Below, piece after piece: positions 46,132-55,903 of a DNA stretch of 64,000 nt (within the stretch, counting starts at the first letter, position 1; each line of letters starts with the position of its first letter). The translations under genes were made by a program, and so were the position numbers. Under the pieces are notes generated by a model, which was not told the origin of the DNA, did no database searches, and was given only the letters and a program-made list of their open reading frames with translations. Origin of the DNA: Fulvivirga ligni (lineage in GTDB: Bacteria > Bacteroidota > Bacteroidia > Cytophagales > Cyclobacteriaceae); contig NZ_CP089979.1 of the NCBI RefSeq assembly GCF_021389935.1, positions 1 to 64,000 of the forward strand, given 5' to 3'.

Positions 46132-48476
46132 TACACCCCAAGTATATCCTGTATCATATTTTCGGCTAGTTTTTCAAGTTCAATGATTTCTGCACTCACT
46201 TCCTCCAAGCTTCGCAATGGCTTGTGTTGGTAGAAATACTTGTTAAAACTGATTTCATATCCAATTTTGGTTTTGTCCAAATCAATCCAGGCTTCTTCCA
46301 CATGTGGTTTTACTTCTCGCAGGAAATACTCGTGAATGTTTTCGGCCAAAGGCACACTTTCACTGTCACGCAGGTCGGTTTGGTTATCGTAAATGATGTA
46401 TTCGTCTTTTTTACCACTTGGGTAGTAGCCGTAATCGGGTAGTTGTGCTATGGTGCAATCCAAATGCTGCAAGAGTTGGTCAAGCTTATCACCATTGAGC
46501 TTCTGGGTTTTCTTAATCACCTTTTCGGCTGTTTCATCATACCAGCTCACGGTTTGCAGGATGGCATTCTTCTCAGAGGCTGATAGTTTAATTTTTCTCG
46601 CCTTTAGTTCATCATCTACTAAGTTGGTAAACACATTAAAATCATTGTATTCATCGGTGCCAATAGCCTGCATTAACTGCTGGGCAGTTTCCAATAGCTC
46701 TTTTTGCTTTTTCCATGTGGCAGTGGCCGTAAGTGTTTTACGCTTTTTGGCGTTCATATCCAGGTCGTTTTTCTCACACCACTCCAAAAGTTCTTTTTCA
46801 ATAGATTTCAAATCTGAATATACTTTTTCACCATAATTTTCATAGGCCCATTGCATGGGTTCTTTTAAGGTTTTATCAAAGCGCAATTCCGCAATGCGTT
46901 CCCTCGTAAATTGAGCTTTTAGCCTGGCAGGCCTGTCAATGGTTACTTTGTAATAACCAAAATCGGAGTTGTTAAATACTTTGGCAGCCAAACCATCCTC
47001 TGCTTGTCGTTCAATAGGCTCAAAATTGGTATTTGCCTGTTGAATTTCTTTGATATGAGAAGGTGTCAGTTCGCAGTTCTTGTTACCCAGGTTCTTGCGC
47101 AGTTTGGCATATCGTTGCGAGGCATCAATCAGTAATACTTTCCCTTTTCGCTTCGCTTCTTTGCTGTTGTGCAATAACCAGATATACGTGGTAATGCCTG
47201 TATTGTAAAAAAGGTTATTGGGAAGCTGTATAATACAGTCTAACAAATCATTTTCTATAATGTATCTTCTGATATTGCTTTCACCACTGCCTGCATCACC
47301 CGTAAACAAACTAGAACCATTATGTACCGAAGCAATTCTAGAGCCTATAATACTTTGACTTGTCGGCTTCATTTTATTCACCATCTCCATCAAAAAGAGT
47401 AATTGCCCGTCAGAAGAACGAGAAGTAGCATCCACCTCTTCCGCATTGCCCCAATAATCTTTTAGGGTAATTTGAAAACGGGGGTCAATAATATCTTTAC
47501 CATCTTTGATGTATTTCACCTCACTGCTCCATGACTTTCCATATGGAGGGTTAGACAGCATAAAATCAAACGTATGGCCTGAAAACTCGTCTGTAGATAG
47601 CGTAGAACCAACTCTGATATTTTCGGGGTTGTTCCCCTTGATCATCATGTCAGACTTACAAATGGCATAGGTTTCATCATTAATTTCCTTGCCGTATAGG
47701 TAGACATCACCCATGGCACGAATGGCTCCTTCCTCATCTTTGATAAAATTCTGAGATTCGGTAAGCATTCCTCCCGAGCCACAAGCTGGGTCGTAAATTG
47801 TCATAACCGGCGGTAATTGATCTTTGATAGGATCAAAAACAATATGCGTCATTAAGTCAATTACCTCACGTGGCGTAAAGTGCTCGCCAGCCTCTTCGTT
47901 ATTCTCTTCGTTAAATTTTCGAATCAGTTCCTCAAACACATACCCCATTCCTAAATTAGAAAGTGGTGGTAGTTTTCTACCTTCAGGGTCTTCCTTTTCA
48001 AAGGGAGTCAGGTTAATGTGTGGTGAGGTAAATTTCTCCAACACATCCAATAGCACATCTTTGGTAGCCATGTGTCGGATTTGACTCTTGAGTTTAAACT
48101 TCTCTATAATCTCTTTGACATTAGGGCTAAAGCCATTGAGGTAATCCTCAAAGTTAGCCTGGAGAATCTGTTGACTATTAGTGGCTGTGTCATACAAACG
48201 CTGCAGTGTCCATTCACTGGTATTATAAAACACGTACCCACTAGCATCTCTCAGCCCCGTCTCATCCCATTCGGTAAAACCGGCCTCATCTCGCTGAAAA
48301 GCAAGCTCTTCCATCACTGCTTCTTTGGTGGGTTCTAGCAAAGCATCCAGCCTGCGCAAAACCACCATAGGCAAAATCACATCTCTGTACTTACCTCTTA
48401 CATAAACATCTCTTAAGCAGTCGTCCGCAATGGACCAGATAAAACTTATTAATCTATTGTGTACTGATTGATTCAT
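46131..48476 (-). CDS. hsdM: Type I restriction modification methylase subunit
   Basis: 781 residues, longer than common HsdM (about 500), with an extra C-terminal helical region (about 560-781). Motif I TIYDPACGSGGMLTES (about 228-243), motif IV DFMLSNPPYGKSW (about 303-315), and FTPREVIDLMTHI just before motif I. N-6 adenine methylase that pairs with HsdS. First gene of the operon. The extra C-terminal part is typical of the large Bacteroidota HsdM subfamily. Confidence 0.95.
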   Translation of the reverse strand: MNQSVHNRLISFIWSIADDCLRDVYVRGKYRDVILPMVVLRRLDALLEPTKEAVMEELAFQRDEAGFTEWDETGLRDASGYVFYNTSEWTLQRLYDTATNSQQILQANFEDYLNGFSPNVKEIIEKFKLKSQIRHMATKDVLLDVLEKFTSPHINLTPFEKEDPEGRKLPPLSNLGMGYVFEELIRKFNEENNEEAGEHFTPREVIDLMTHIVFDPIKDQLPPVMTIYDPACGSGGMLTESQNFIKDEEGAIRAMGDVYLYGKEINDETYAICKSDMMIKGNNPENIRVGSTLSTDEFSGHTFDFMLSNPPYGKSWSSEVKYIKDGKDIIDPRFQITLKDYWGNAEEVDATSRSSDGQLLFLMEMVNKMKPTSQSIIGSRIASVHNGSSLFTGDAGSGESNIRRYIIENDLLDCIIQLPNNLFYNTGITTYIWLLHNSKEAKRKGKVLLIDASQRYAKLRKNLGNKNCELTPSHIKEIQQANTNFEPIERQAEDGLAAKVFNNSDFGYYKVTIDRPARLKAQFTRERIAELRFDKTLKEPMQWAYENYGEKVYSDLKSIEKELLEWCEKNDLDMNAKKRKTLTATATWKKQKELLETAQQLMQAIGTDEYNDFNVFTNLVDDELKARKIKLSASEKNAILQTVSWYDETAEKVIKKTQKLNGDKLDQLLQHLDCTIAQLPDYGYYPSGKKDEYIIYDNQTDLRDSESVPLAENIHEYFLREVKPHVEEAWIDLDKTKIGYEISFNKYFYQHKPLRSLEEVSAEIIELEKLAENMIQDILGV

Positions 48477-48741
48477 GTTGCCAATAACTATAAATAAAAA
48501 TTTGCCCTATTTACAATGAAATAATGATCTGCAATTTAATTTAAACACATCAAATTAGGGTTTTCCAAACAGCATTAAAGATAAGGCCATTGAGTTCTTA
48601 TAATTAGGCTAATCTAATAAATTTTTGATTTTTTAAGAATTGCATTAGTTATGGGAGCTTATGTAAAACCTTCCCAAATAATTTGACTGATGTTTAAAAA
48701 ATATAGGGAACTATACACGACTAGCTCCTGTTTTTTTTATT
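48477..48741. other. Divergent promoter region, no gene seen
   Basis: About 265 bases between hsdM (minus) and the small gene at 48742 (plus). It must hold the hsdM promoter. No repeat recognised. Confidence 0.4.
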
Positions 48742-49026
48742 ATGAAAGAAAATATTAAATCATACATAGGTAAGTTCGGTGAGAATATGTTGATTAAGTT
48801 TTTCCTAATTGAAAGGGATAATCTCAATGGCGTAGATTATTTGGATGACGATTTTGAGAAATTTAAGCATACAGGACTATTTTCTAGAAAAAAGTCTACA
48901 TCAGAAGAAAGTTATATTGCAATCACTCCAGAAGGCACAGAACTTTATAATTTGTTGGCTGGGGCTTGGAATAGAGGTGAGATATACGAAAAATCAGGAA
49001 AGATAAATTTTGCTTATGTCCTTTAG
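48742..49026 (+). CDS. Small hypothetical protein, first of a pair
   Basis: 94 residues. The C-terminal half ESYIAITPEGTELYNLLAGAWNRGEIYEKSG is winged-helix-like. No other motif. It overlaps the next gene by 11 bases, and a terminator lies at 49520 after both. Possibly a regulator/partner pair; unknown. Confidence 0.5.
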   Translation: MKENIKSYIGKFGENMLIKFFLIERDNLNGVDYLDDDFEKFKHTGLFSRKKSTSEESYIAITPEGTELYNLLAGAWNRGEIYEKSGKINFAYVL

Positions 49027-49282
49027 CTATACAAACAACCAAGTACAGGAAATTGGAAGTTTTCTGCAGAATCACATGCATAAGCATAACATTGCCGCTA
49101 TGAGTGCAGATGAATGTGCTGATTTATTGCATGAGCGATTCCTATTGATAAAAACTCCTCCAAAAGGAGGGTTTAACTTTAGAGAAATGCTAAGACAGGG
49201 AAGAGATAAAAAGATATTATTTATGAAAGGAGCATTTCAAGAAAGACCAAGAACGAGATGGGTCATAAGGAATTTGTCTTAA
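49016..49282 (+). CDS. Small hypothetical protein, second of a pair
   Basis: 88 residues from the ATG at 49016; the frame also has a TTG at 49010. Sequence MSFSYTNNQVQEIGSFLQNHMHKHNIAAMSADECADLLHERFLL, then GGFNFREMLRQGRDKKILFMKGAFQERPRTRW. The GGFNFREMLRQGRD patch recurs in small Bacteroidota proteins near restriction genes. Function unknown. Confidence 0.5.
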   Translation: MSFSYTNNQVQEIGSFLQNHMHKHNIAAMSADECADLLHERFLLIKTPPKGGFNFREMLRQGRDKKILFMKGAFQERPRTRWVIRNLS

Positions 49283-49519
49283 TATAAATTAGAAAATCAC
49301 GCAGGGTCAGATCGTTCCTCAAACTATTTCATTTGATGTGTAAATGATTCATGCTGCCTATTCGTCTAGAGTATTATAAATTCAAAATTATCTTATATTA
49401 AATGCCTTATCAATTAGCATTAAGAGAGCTATAAACTATAAAAGCACCAAAGGTTTATACTACTCACTTCAAGATATATTCTTTCGTTAAAAGGACTTAG
49501 AGTTATTAAAAAACTAAAT

Positions 49520-49551
49520 AGGCAGAATCCCATCAGTTTCTGCCTTTTTTA
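49520..49551 (+). terminator. Rho-independent terminator
   Basis: AGGCAGAA (49520-49527) pairs perfectly with TTCTGCCT (49538-49545), followed by six T. It lies 238 bases after the small gene pair. The rest of 49283-49689 holds nothing I recognise. Confidence 0.75.
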
Positions 49552-49689
49552 TAGATAATTGCACAGCATCAACTATCATAATTACATAATTCTTAATCAA
49601 ATAACCTCTTTAATTTGTTTCTGTTCACTATTATGTACATCAGAATTTGATCTGATTTATTGTCAATTCTACAACTTCCCACAACTAAA

Positions 49690-49709
49690 AATACCCAAGG
49701 TTAGGTATT
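49690..49709. promoter_or_regulatory. Palindromic operator shared with 58352
   Basis: AATACCCAAGGTTAGGTATT is nearly a perfect palindrome (one mismatched pair) and nearly identical to the fully palindromic copy at 58352-58371. It ends 36 bases before the ATG at 49746. The two promoters it precedes drive envelope genes in this island, so it is probably a regulator site. Confidence 0.55.
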
Positions 49710-49745
49710 GAAATGATCCCATTAACCTGACTATATTGAAAATAT

Positions 49746-51731
49746 ATGTCTGGTACTATAAAATATAAGCCTTCTGTAATAATCTACATTTCAGTCATAC
49801 TCATTTTTTTCTGGAATGGGTCACATGCTCAGGTAGCCAGCCCGCCCACCCTTGAGCTAGGAATAGCGGAAGTGTTGGGAACTAAAGGAAGTATTGATCT
49901 TCAGATTCTCTCGGAAATCATAAGAGAAAAACAGGTGGAGTTAAAACGGGAATTTATCAAAAAAACAATTTTTAATGATCTAGGCACTCAAAATTATACC
50001 ACCTGGGAGTACGCTTATAATTGTTTTACAATTTTATTAGAGAGTGAGGACAAGAAGTCCATTGAAAAAAACCTACTCAGGAACAGCGCAAATTTGGCGG
50101 TGGTCTATGGCTTCTCCGAATTTTATCTACAAATCTCAAGAAAACTGGGAAACCATCCACTATATAATGTATATGTTAATTTCAAAGTAGACACTACCAA
50201 GTTTTCTCAGGGCGTTTTATTAAACCAATTAAAAGAATATGAGTTCAAAAAGCACACCTTTTCAGATTTCTTCCTGGATCTTGTCTATGATATTTTAAGA
50301 TCCAATAAAACTATTACCGATGACTTGGGATTTTTAATTGATGGATATGCGCTTGGTGAAGGTTATTATAAGGATCATAGTGCTTATCAAGCAATTCGTA
50401 ACAATCAAGAAATTGTAACACTGAGGCAAAGAATCGAAAAAGAGGTTTCATTCTTATTTAAGTATTTTATTCTTTTAAAAAATTATGGAGATCAATCACT
50501 GACCCCTGTTGAATTAAATGAGCAACTGAAGATAGAAGTAAGTAGTATCCCGTTAGATTCAGCAGGATCACTGCGGTCAACCTTAAATCATCATTCGGAT
50601 AATGTGTTCAGTGACCTTCAGAAAATAAGCACGTCAGATGTGAAATCCGAACTTAGTGACAAAATCAGCAGAAATTTACAAGCGTTTATGAGCTTTAAAA
50701 AGAGAGCAGAAGTAACGCAGGATGACCTTTACTTCATTGAAGAAAGTTTAATGCCCTTGTTGATCGAATTAACCTCAAGTAAAGGATTTAACCATAAATA
50801 TCTTATGCTGGCAAGTCAATATGAGCAATGGATAGCATCGGAATTGTCAAATCAAATGTTGTTAGATCTGAAAGATGCTGATATTGCTCATTTTAACCAA
50901 GCCAAGTTACCTAATTACTTGCATGTCCTTGACTTTTTCATTCGGCTGGATCAGTTAGACAAAGCTGAAACCTATCAATTTGTACTGAATACAATTCAAA
51001 CTGTAGGGGATATGTTCAAAGAAAAGAAACTAGGGTTTTATCTCTCAACACTTACTGCTAATATTCAGAAATACAGCATCATCGATGAAGATAAAAATCA
51101 AATTTCAATTAAGGTTGAAGAGATCATCAGCCGTATTTATGAGAGATACGCCAACCGGGATAGCCATATCTTAAATTTTTATTTTTCAATCGGAGCTAAT
51201 CAAGCCATAAGTTCTAATTACAATTTCCGGACAAACACCCTACTTCCCGATTCCGCAGGATTCCAGATCGACACACTAAGTTCTTGGGCTTATGCCGGAG
51301 AGAAGATTGGTCTTAAGTTAAAGTTACTTGACTTTAAAAAACGTAATAGTCATAGCCCTGGGGAAAAGACTGGTAATTGGGGTCTATTAGGCTGTCCTTC
51401 AACTATTAAAACCATAAAGTCCCGAGAACCTCTAGTTTCGGATCTCTATCTCATTGCCTATGGGTCGGGACTGGTTTATAAACTAGTAGAGCTCTCCTCG
51501 GAAAATGAATTTGACGATCCGATATGGGGGGTCGGGCTGGGTGTGGCATTTTACAATGCCTTGGATTTAAATTTTACATACAGCCGCCCTATCAGATCAG
51601 ACAATGACTTTTTTGACCGTTTTGGAAACCAGCAAATTTTCGCCATTTCTGTTGATGTCAAGATTACAGAATACCTGTCCCGATTGGGAAATAAGAAAAA
51701 GAAAAAAGAAGAAACTTCTGAAAGCAACTAA
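49746..51731 (+). CDS. Exported protein with predicted C-terminal barrel-like strands
   Basis: 661 residues with signal peptide MSGTIKYKPSVIIYISVILIFFWNGSHAQ. Most of the chain is helical (about 60-480). The last 100 residues (YLIAYGSGLVYKLVE, IWGVGLGVAFYNALDLNFTYSRPI, FGNQQIFAISVDVKITEYL) look like strands of an outer-membrane barrel. No family recognised. It is followed after 1 base by the patatin gene, so they form a two-gene unit with one regulated promoter. Confidence 0.55.
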   Translation: MSGTIKYKPSVIIYISVILIFFWNGSHAQVASPPTLELGIAEVLGTKGSIDLQILSEIIREKQVELKREFIKKTIFNDLGTQNYTTWEYAYNCFTILLESEDKKSIEKNLLRNSANLAVVYGFSEFYLQISRKLGNHPLYNVYVNFKVDTTKFSQGVLLNQLKEYEFKKHTFSDFFLDLVYDILRSNKTITDDLGFLIDGYALGEGYYKDHSAYQAIRNNQEIVTLRQRIEKEVSFLFKYFILLKNYGDQSLTPVELNEQLKIEVSSIPLDSAGSLRSTLNHHSDNVFSDLQKISTSDVKSELSDKISRNLQAFMSFKKRAEVTQDDLYFIEESLMPLLIELTSSKGFNHKYLMLASQYEQWIASELSNQMLLDLKDADIAHFNQAKLPNYLHVLDFFIRLDQLDKAETYQFVLNTIQTVGDMFKEKKLGFYLSTLTANIQKYSIIDEDKNQISIKVEEIISRIYERYANRDSHILNFYFSIGANQAISSNYNFRTNTLLPDSAGFQIDTLSSWAYAGEKIGLKLKLLDFKKRNSHSPGEKTGNWGLLGCPSTIKTIKSREPLVSDLYLIAYGSGLVYKLVELSSENEFDDPIWGVGLGVAFYNALDLNFTYSRPIRSDNDFFDRFGNQQIFAISVDVKITEYLSRLGNKKKKKEETSESN

Positions 51732-51732
51732 G

Positions 51733-54700
51733 TTGAATAAAACAGTGGCAAAAACAATAACAGATGGTTCATGGCAATCATGGCTCTTAAAAAAATTAAA
51801 ATGGCTAGTGCTGACCTGGCTTGTATTGACCATAATTCAAATCGTTATCATCTCGAATTTTCACATTAACGATTTTATAGCCCATCCCCAACATGAGCAC
51901 TTCGACTGTGAACAACTGCTAAGGGGTGTAAATTGCGCTATTGTTCAAGCCGGCCATTGCTGGTGGTATTGGGCCTTTTTTATAATTGATATTTTTTGGG
52001 CTCTGTTTCTGCTATTATGTATAGGCATTTGGGCAAAGGATAACAATAATTGTCCCTTGCTGCTTGTCACGAAGAGTAAGACACCTGCCGCTTACATTTT
52101 TGTTGCCGCGGCCTCACTCGCTTACCTGACTGACCTGATGGAGGGCGTTATGTATTCTTTTTTTATATACGTTCCGTGGATCATTTATATCATTGATGCC
52201 AAAACAATTGCCTACATCATATGCCTGGGCTTCCTTTTATATGGCCTTTTTAAGAACCCGTTGCTTCAACGTCCGAAAATATATCCCAGGTTTCTAATTA
52301 CCTGCATATTAAGCATCTTGTGCATCGGAATCATTTATGGATTAATAATGCTTATTCCCCAGGGAAGGACGATTGTCATTGATCTTTTCTTTCTGCCCTG
52401 GAATATCCCCATATTGTTTTTGTTGCTTACCTTCCTGGCCATACTTGTCTCTCATTACCCAGTATATTTTGATATCTGGCTGTATGACAATAACCGATGC
52501 ATAGATTTGAAGATGGATGAAAAAGATAAAATATTGGGCATGGGAATCATTTACTATGCGCCAAAGAATGACCATAAGAGTTATCCGGACTATGATGACA
52601 ACAGGGTGAAAATCATGCGGCGTAGTTTGGGGATCTTATTATATATAGCAGTAATAAACATTATGATCTCCGTAGGCGCCCATATTTATGGCATTGTGGT
52701 AAACGCCATTGGAATTTCGGCCATCCTGTTCGGATTGGTCATCGCCTGGTACTTTTACTTGGGCAGAAGGTACACCTCCTGGAGAAAAGAGCTGGCTGAA
52801 GAATCCCTTGATAATCATACGGCTGAAAGCATAGTCAAGGAAATTCGTGGACACGTCATCATTTTCAATGTGGTTTATATCATCGCCTTTCTGCTGCCGG
52901 TGATAGCCTGTGGGCTGGGACTATGGTTTGCCTTGCATCCTGTGACATATTGGCTGGTACTGGCAGCTTTGCCATGGCAAATACTGGGTTATATTCAATT
53001 TAAGATTGTAAGGACTTATTTTAAATATATCTATTATTCCGAGTGGCTTAAAAACAGGAATCCTGCCATGTTCAATGCCACCGTGTTGTCCGTCTTTAAG
53101 CGGTTCAACCCAAAGACCAGTAAAGCCGATCCAACCAGGCCTCCAAAATGGTATTGCTTGGGGCTGTTAAGTGACAACATCAGCTACCTCAAGCTGATGC
53201 GCTTTGGAGGCATTACATCGTTGATGGTTTTGCTAATAGCCAATTTTTGGTTTGATCTGACAACGGTATTGAACCCGATGAATATCATATTATGCTACCT
53301 CATCGTATTTTATTATTTTCTGACCATCCTGTTCAAACATATCCTGTTCTATTACCGGAATCAGCCGGTACCTTTCAGTAATTTCTATCGTTACGGTATG
53401 CTCATCGTAGTCTTGGCGATAATGGCCGTGGCAACCTACTTTGGTACGAGGGGGAATAACCTGCATACGCTGGAGACAGCGCCCATCCGGAATGAAATGT
53501 CCAGCTCGGATTTTTTTAGGGATATCCAAAACCATCCCGATACCTCGTTTTTCTTGGTGGGGTCCTATGGGGGTGGTCTTAAGGCCAACTTATGGAATAT
53601 GCTGCTACTGAACGATATTCAGGAAAATGCACCTCAATTTTTTGATCGAACGCTGGCCCTTTCCGGCGTGTCCGGCGGTGCACTGGGGATTGGAAATTTT
53701 GTCGTTGCCCTTAAGGAACATCCCCATGATATCAATGATAAGGCACGACAGATCGGTGAATCGAATGTGCTGTCCAATGAACTTACCTATCTGCTGGGCA
53801 GGGACTGGATACGTGAATACCTCCCCTGGTCAGAAGGTGGGGACCGGGCTTTTAAGAGTATGGCCTATCATGCCAGGAATGCAGGGATGGGTAAATTTAA
53901 TGAAGTGAGCTATTTGGATTATTGGAAAGATTTTTATGCGTCTCGGCAAAGGCAGGGATTGCGTTTCCCGGCCCTGATACTAAACTCAACCATGGTCGGG
54001 GGCAAGCATGGTGTGGCATCATCAGTCAAATTCCCGGAGGAGGCTTTCCCGGGTGCTATTCGCACCGAAAAGTTACCCCATAACTCCTTAAAAGGGTTGA
54101 CATTTTATAGTGCTGTCTCCACGACCAATCGTTTTCCTATTGTCAGCCCGTCCGCCAAAATTGAAGGAATGGGAAGTTTTTTGGACGGGGGATACTTTGA
54201 AAATTCAGGATTACTGAGCCTGATCAGCTTATATAATTACATCCAGGACCATGAGGATAGCCTTGATCTGAATCCCATTTTTGTTAACATCATTAATGAT
54301 CAAGATTTTTATATCCGGTCAAAACTGGAAACTTGGGGCATTGAAGTGAAGGAGTTGGAGGACTCTGATGAATTCGGGTCGATCATTTCCACGGTGACCT
54401 CTATTGACAAATTACCCGACTATGTTGGCAACGAAATTGAAGCTAGAGGCCATCGGCTAATAAAAGTTTTAATGCCCCATATGCTAAGCTATAATTTAGT
54501 CAGGGAACAGCTCAAAGGTGAAATAAAAAACCCCCTTGGGTTGATGAATAAAATTGCAGAACATAATGAGCAGATCATACAGGCATTAAAAGATTATGAC
54601 GGCTACTGCTACGAAGAGTGGGGAATAGTTCAGCCGCCATTAGCCCGATTGTTAAGCATTCCTGCTGTTCGTTATGAAGAGGCCATGGTGAAATGTCATC

Positions 54701-54744
54701 CTGCCGTTAGGGATTCATTAGAAAAAATTTATCAACACCTTTAA
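51733..54744 (+). CDS. Multi-pass membrane protein with C-terminal patatin-like phospholipase domain
   Basis: About 1003 residues from the TTG at 51733; the frame extends to 51604 but that part overlaps the upstream gene. The N-terminal 600 residues contain about ten hydrophobic segments (KWLVLTWLVLTIIQIVIIS, WYWAFFIIDIFWALFLLLCIG, and later ones to about 53400). The C-terminal domain has the oxyanion glycines GSYGGGLKANLW (about 608-619), the serine elbow LALSGVSGGALGIG (about 639-652) and DGGYFENSG (about 816-824), the catalytic dyad of patatin phospholipases. Local G+C is clearly higher than in neighbouring genes (34 of the 60 bases from 53641 are G or C), pointing to a separate origin. 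It may hydrolyse membrane lipids on a signal. Confidence 0.75.
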   Translation: MNKTVAKTITDGSWQSWLLKKLKWLVLTWLVLTIIQIVIISNFHINDFIAHPQHEHFDCEQLLRGVNCAIVQAGHCWWYWAFFIIDIFWALFLLLCIGIWAKDNNNCPLLLVTKSKTPAAYIFVAAASLAYLTDLMEGVMYSFFIYVPWIIYIIDAKTIAYIICLGFLLYGLFKNPLLQRPKIYPRFLITCILSILCIGIIYGLIMLIPQGRTIVIDLFFLPWNIPILFLLLTFLAILVSHYPVYFDIWLYDNNRCIDLKMDEKDKILGMGIIYYAPKNDHKSYPDYDDNRVKIMRRSLGILLYIAVINIMISVGAHIYGIVVNAIGISAILFGLVIAWYFYLGRRYTSWRKELAEESLDNHTAESIVKEIRGHVIIFNVVYIIAFLLPVIACGLGLWFALHPVTYWLVLAALPWQILGYIQFKIVRTYFKYIYYSEWLKNRNPAMFNATVLSVFKRFNPKTSKADPTRPPKWYCLGLLSDNISYLKLMRFGGITSLMVLLIANFWFDLTTVLNPMNIILCYLIVFYYFLTILFKHILFYYRNQPVPFSNFYRYGMLIVVLAIMAVATYFGTRGNNLHTLETAPIRNEMSSSDFFRDIQNHPDTSFFLVGSYGGGLKANLWNMLLLNDIQENAPQFFDRTLALSGVSGGALGIGNFVVALKEHPHDINDKARQIGESNVLSNELTYLLGRDWIREYLPWSEGGDRAFKSMAYHARNAGMGKFNEVSYLDYWKDFYASRQRQGLRFPALILNSTMVGGKHGVASSVKFPEEAFPGAIRTEKLPHNSLKGLTFYSAVSTTNRFPIVSPSAKIEGMGSFLDGGYFENSGLLSLISLYNYIQDHEDSLDLNPIFVNIINDQDFYIRSKLETWGIEVKELEDSDEFGSIISTVTSIDKLPDYVGNEIEARGHRLIKVLMPHMLSYNLVREQLKGEIKNPLGLMNKIAEHNEQIIQALKDYDGYCYEEWGIVQPPLARLLSIPAVRYEEAMVKCHPAVRDSLEKIYQHL

Positions 54745-54836
54745 TTTTGGACGATATACGTCTCAAGTCAGTGTCTTGTATTTAAACACTTTGAAGGTCT
54801 ATATATTTGATAATTCAATATGTATAACATACCATC

Positions 54837-55420
54837 CGAGTTCCGAGACCAATCTCTCTTGCCCAGCCAGGGCCAAGAGCCAAATGTGTATACATTTGTA
54901 CATCTTGCTAATTGGTAAAAGCTTACTCATAGTGTAAAACCGAGCCTGCTCCAACTATTAAAAAAATCATCTTAAATTCCCCACCCACTTACCTCTTAAA
55001 GGCCTTCACTATTTGAAGAAAGATTCTGTCAAGGGCAGCTTCGGGTAGGTATAGGCAGGGCGCTGTTAATATACCCTTGACAGGCTCTTTCTGAAAATAA
55101 AACTTTGCCTGGAAATGGAGGTGATGGGGGTATCATATTTAGTAATTAATTAATCTAATAATTTATTCGCTTGATAGCTATAAGGTTACCGGGGTTAGGC
55201 AAAAGGTAAGGGTAGATCTATGTCCTGGAAAGAAGGTGCGTTGGCTTCATAGTTCTTCTCTTACCGCGGGTTACATAAGCTGTTGAATGGAGGCACGGAA
55301 TGAAACGGCTGGAGGAAGAAGCTCTATTCAATTTAATACATAAAAGTTACCACGTTGTCCCCCACTTGTGAATAGGGCAAAGTATATATCAACATATTAG
55401 TATTAACACTAAATTTAGAG
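54837..55420 (+). ncRNA. Candidate structured element, copy B, upstream of HTH gene
   Basis: The partner of 6886-7445. Equivalent stems: 54856-54861 with 54874-54879; 55026-55035 with 55074-55083 (perfect 10 bp); 55205-55222 with 55248-55265; 55278-55284 with 55304-55310. Compared with copy A, pairs change together at the first and fourth stems while both arms stay complementary. It is about 25 bases longer, mostly from an A+T-rich insert near 55130-55180. It lies between the patatin gene and the second HTH gene. Confidence 0.5.
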
Positions 55421-55423
55421 ATT

Positions 55424-55717
55424 ATGGCTACTGAAATTATCACCCAAGACGATCTTAGAGAATTTAAACTTGAATTGATAGATGAGTTTAAAAAAATTTT
55501 AAAAGAGCATGCTGGAACACCTGTGAAAAAATGGCTTAAGTCACCCGAAGTAAGGAAGTTACTGGATATCTCTCCTGGAACATTACAAAACTTACGAATA
55601 AATGGCACTCTACCCTTTACTAAAATAGGGGGAGTTATATACTATGATTATCAGGATATTGAAAAAATGTTAATGGAGAATAGAGTTCAAAATAGTCTAC
55701 ATTTTGCCTCTCTTTGA
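55424..55717 (+). CDS. HTH (excisionase/MerR-like) domain protein, copy B
   Basis: 97 residues, paralogue of 7450-7749 with the same order of parts: DLREFKLELIDEFKKILKEHAGTP helix, then WLKSPEVRKLLDISPGTLQNLRINGTLPFTKIGGVIYYDYQDI. Only the last dozen or so residues differ strongly. It may be an excision or transfer regulator of island B. It converges with the dCas12f operon. Confidence 0.7.
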   Translation: MATEIITQDDLREFKLELIDEFKKILKEHAGTPVKKWLKSPEVRKLLDISPGTLQNLRINGTLPFTKIGGVIYYDYQDIEKMLMENRVQNSLHFASL

Positions 55718-55903
55718 GTATCATAAATAATTTAAACTGGGCTCAATTTAATCATAAAAAAGTCATGCCTGAGGAGATCTATTGTGAATCAACAAGAATT
55801 TGAAGCCTTACTCAGCTTAATTCTCATCTTTAAAATTCATCTTGAAATAGTAATTGCAATTACGACCTGCCCAAGGAAGAGTATTAAGCTCAAGTTGACC
55901 GTA

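Noticed and set aside
51604-51732. Upstream start for the patatin protein
   Set aside because: That part lies inside the preceding gene in another frame; the protein starts sensibly at 51733.
54837-55420. Retron or diversity-generating element around the structured RNA
   Set aside because: No reverse transcriptase or template repeat pair anywhere near either copy.
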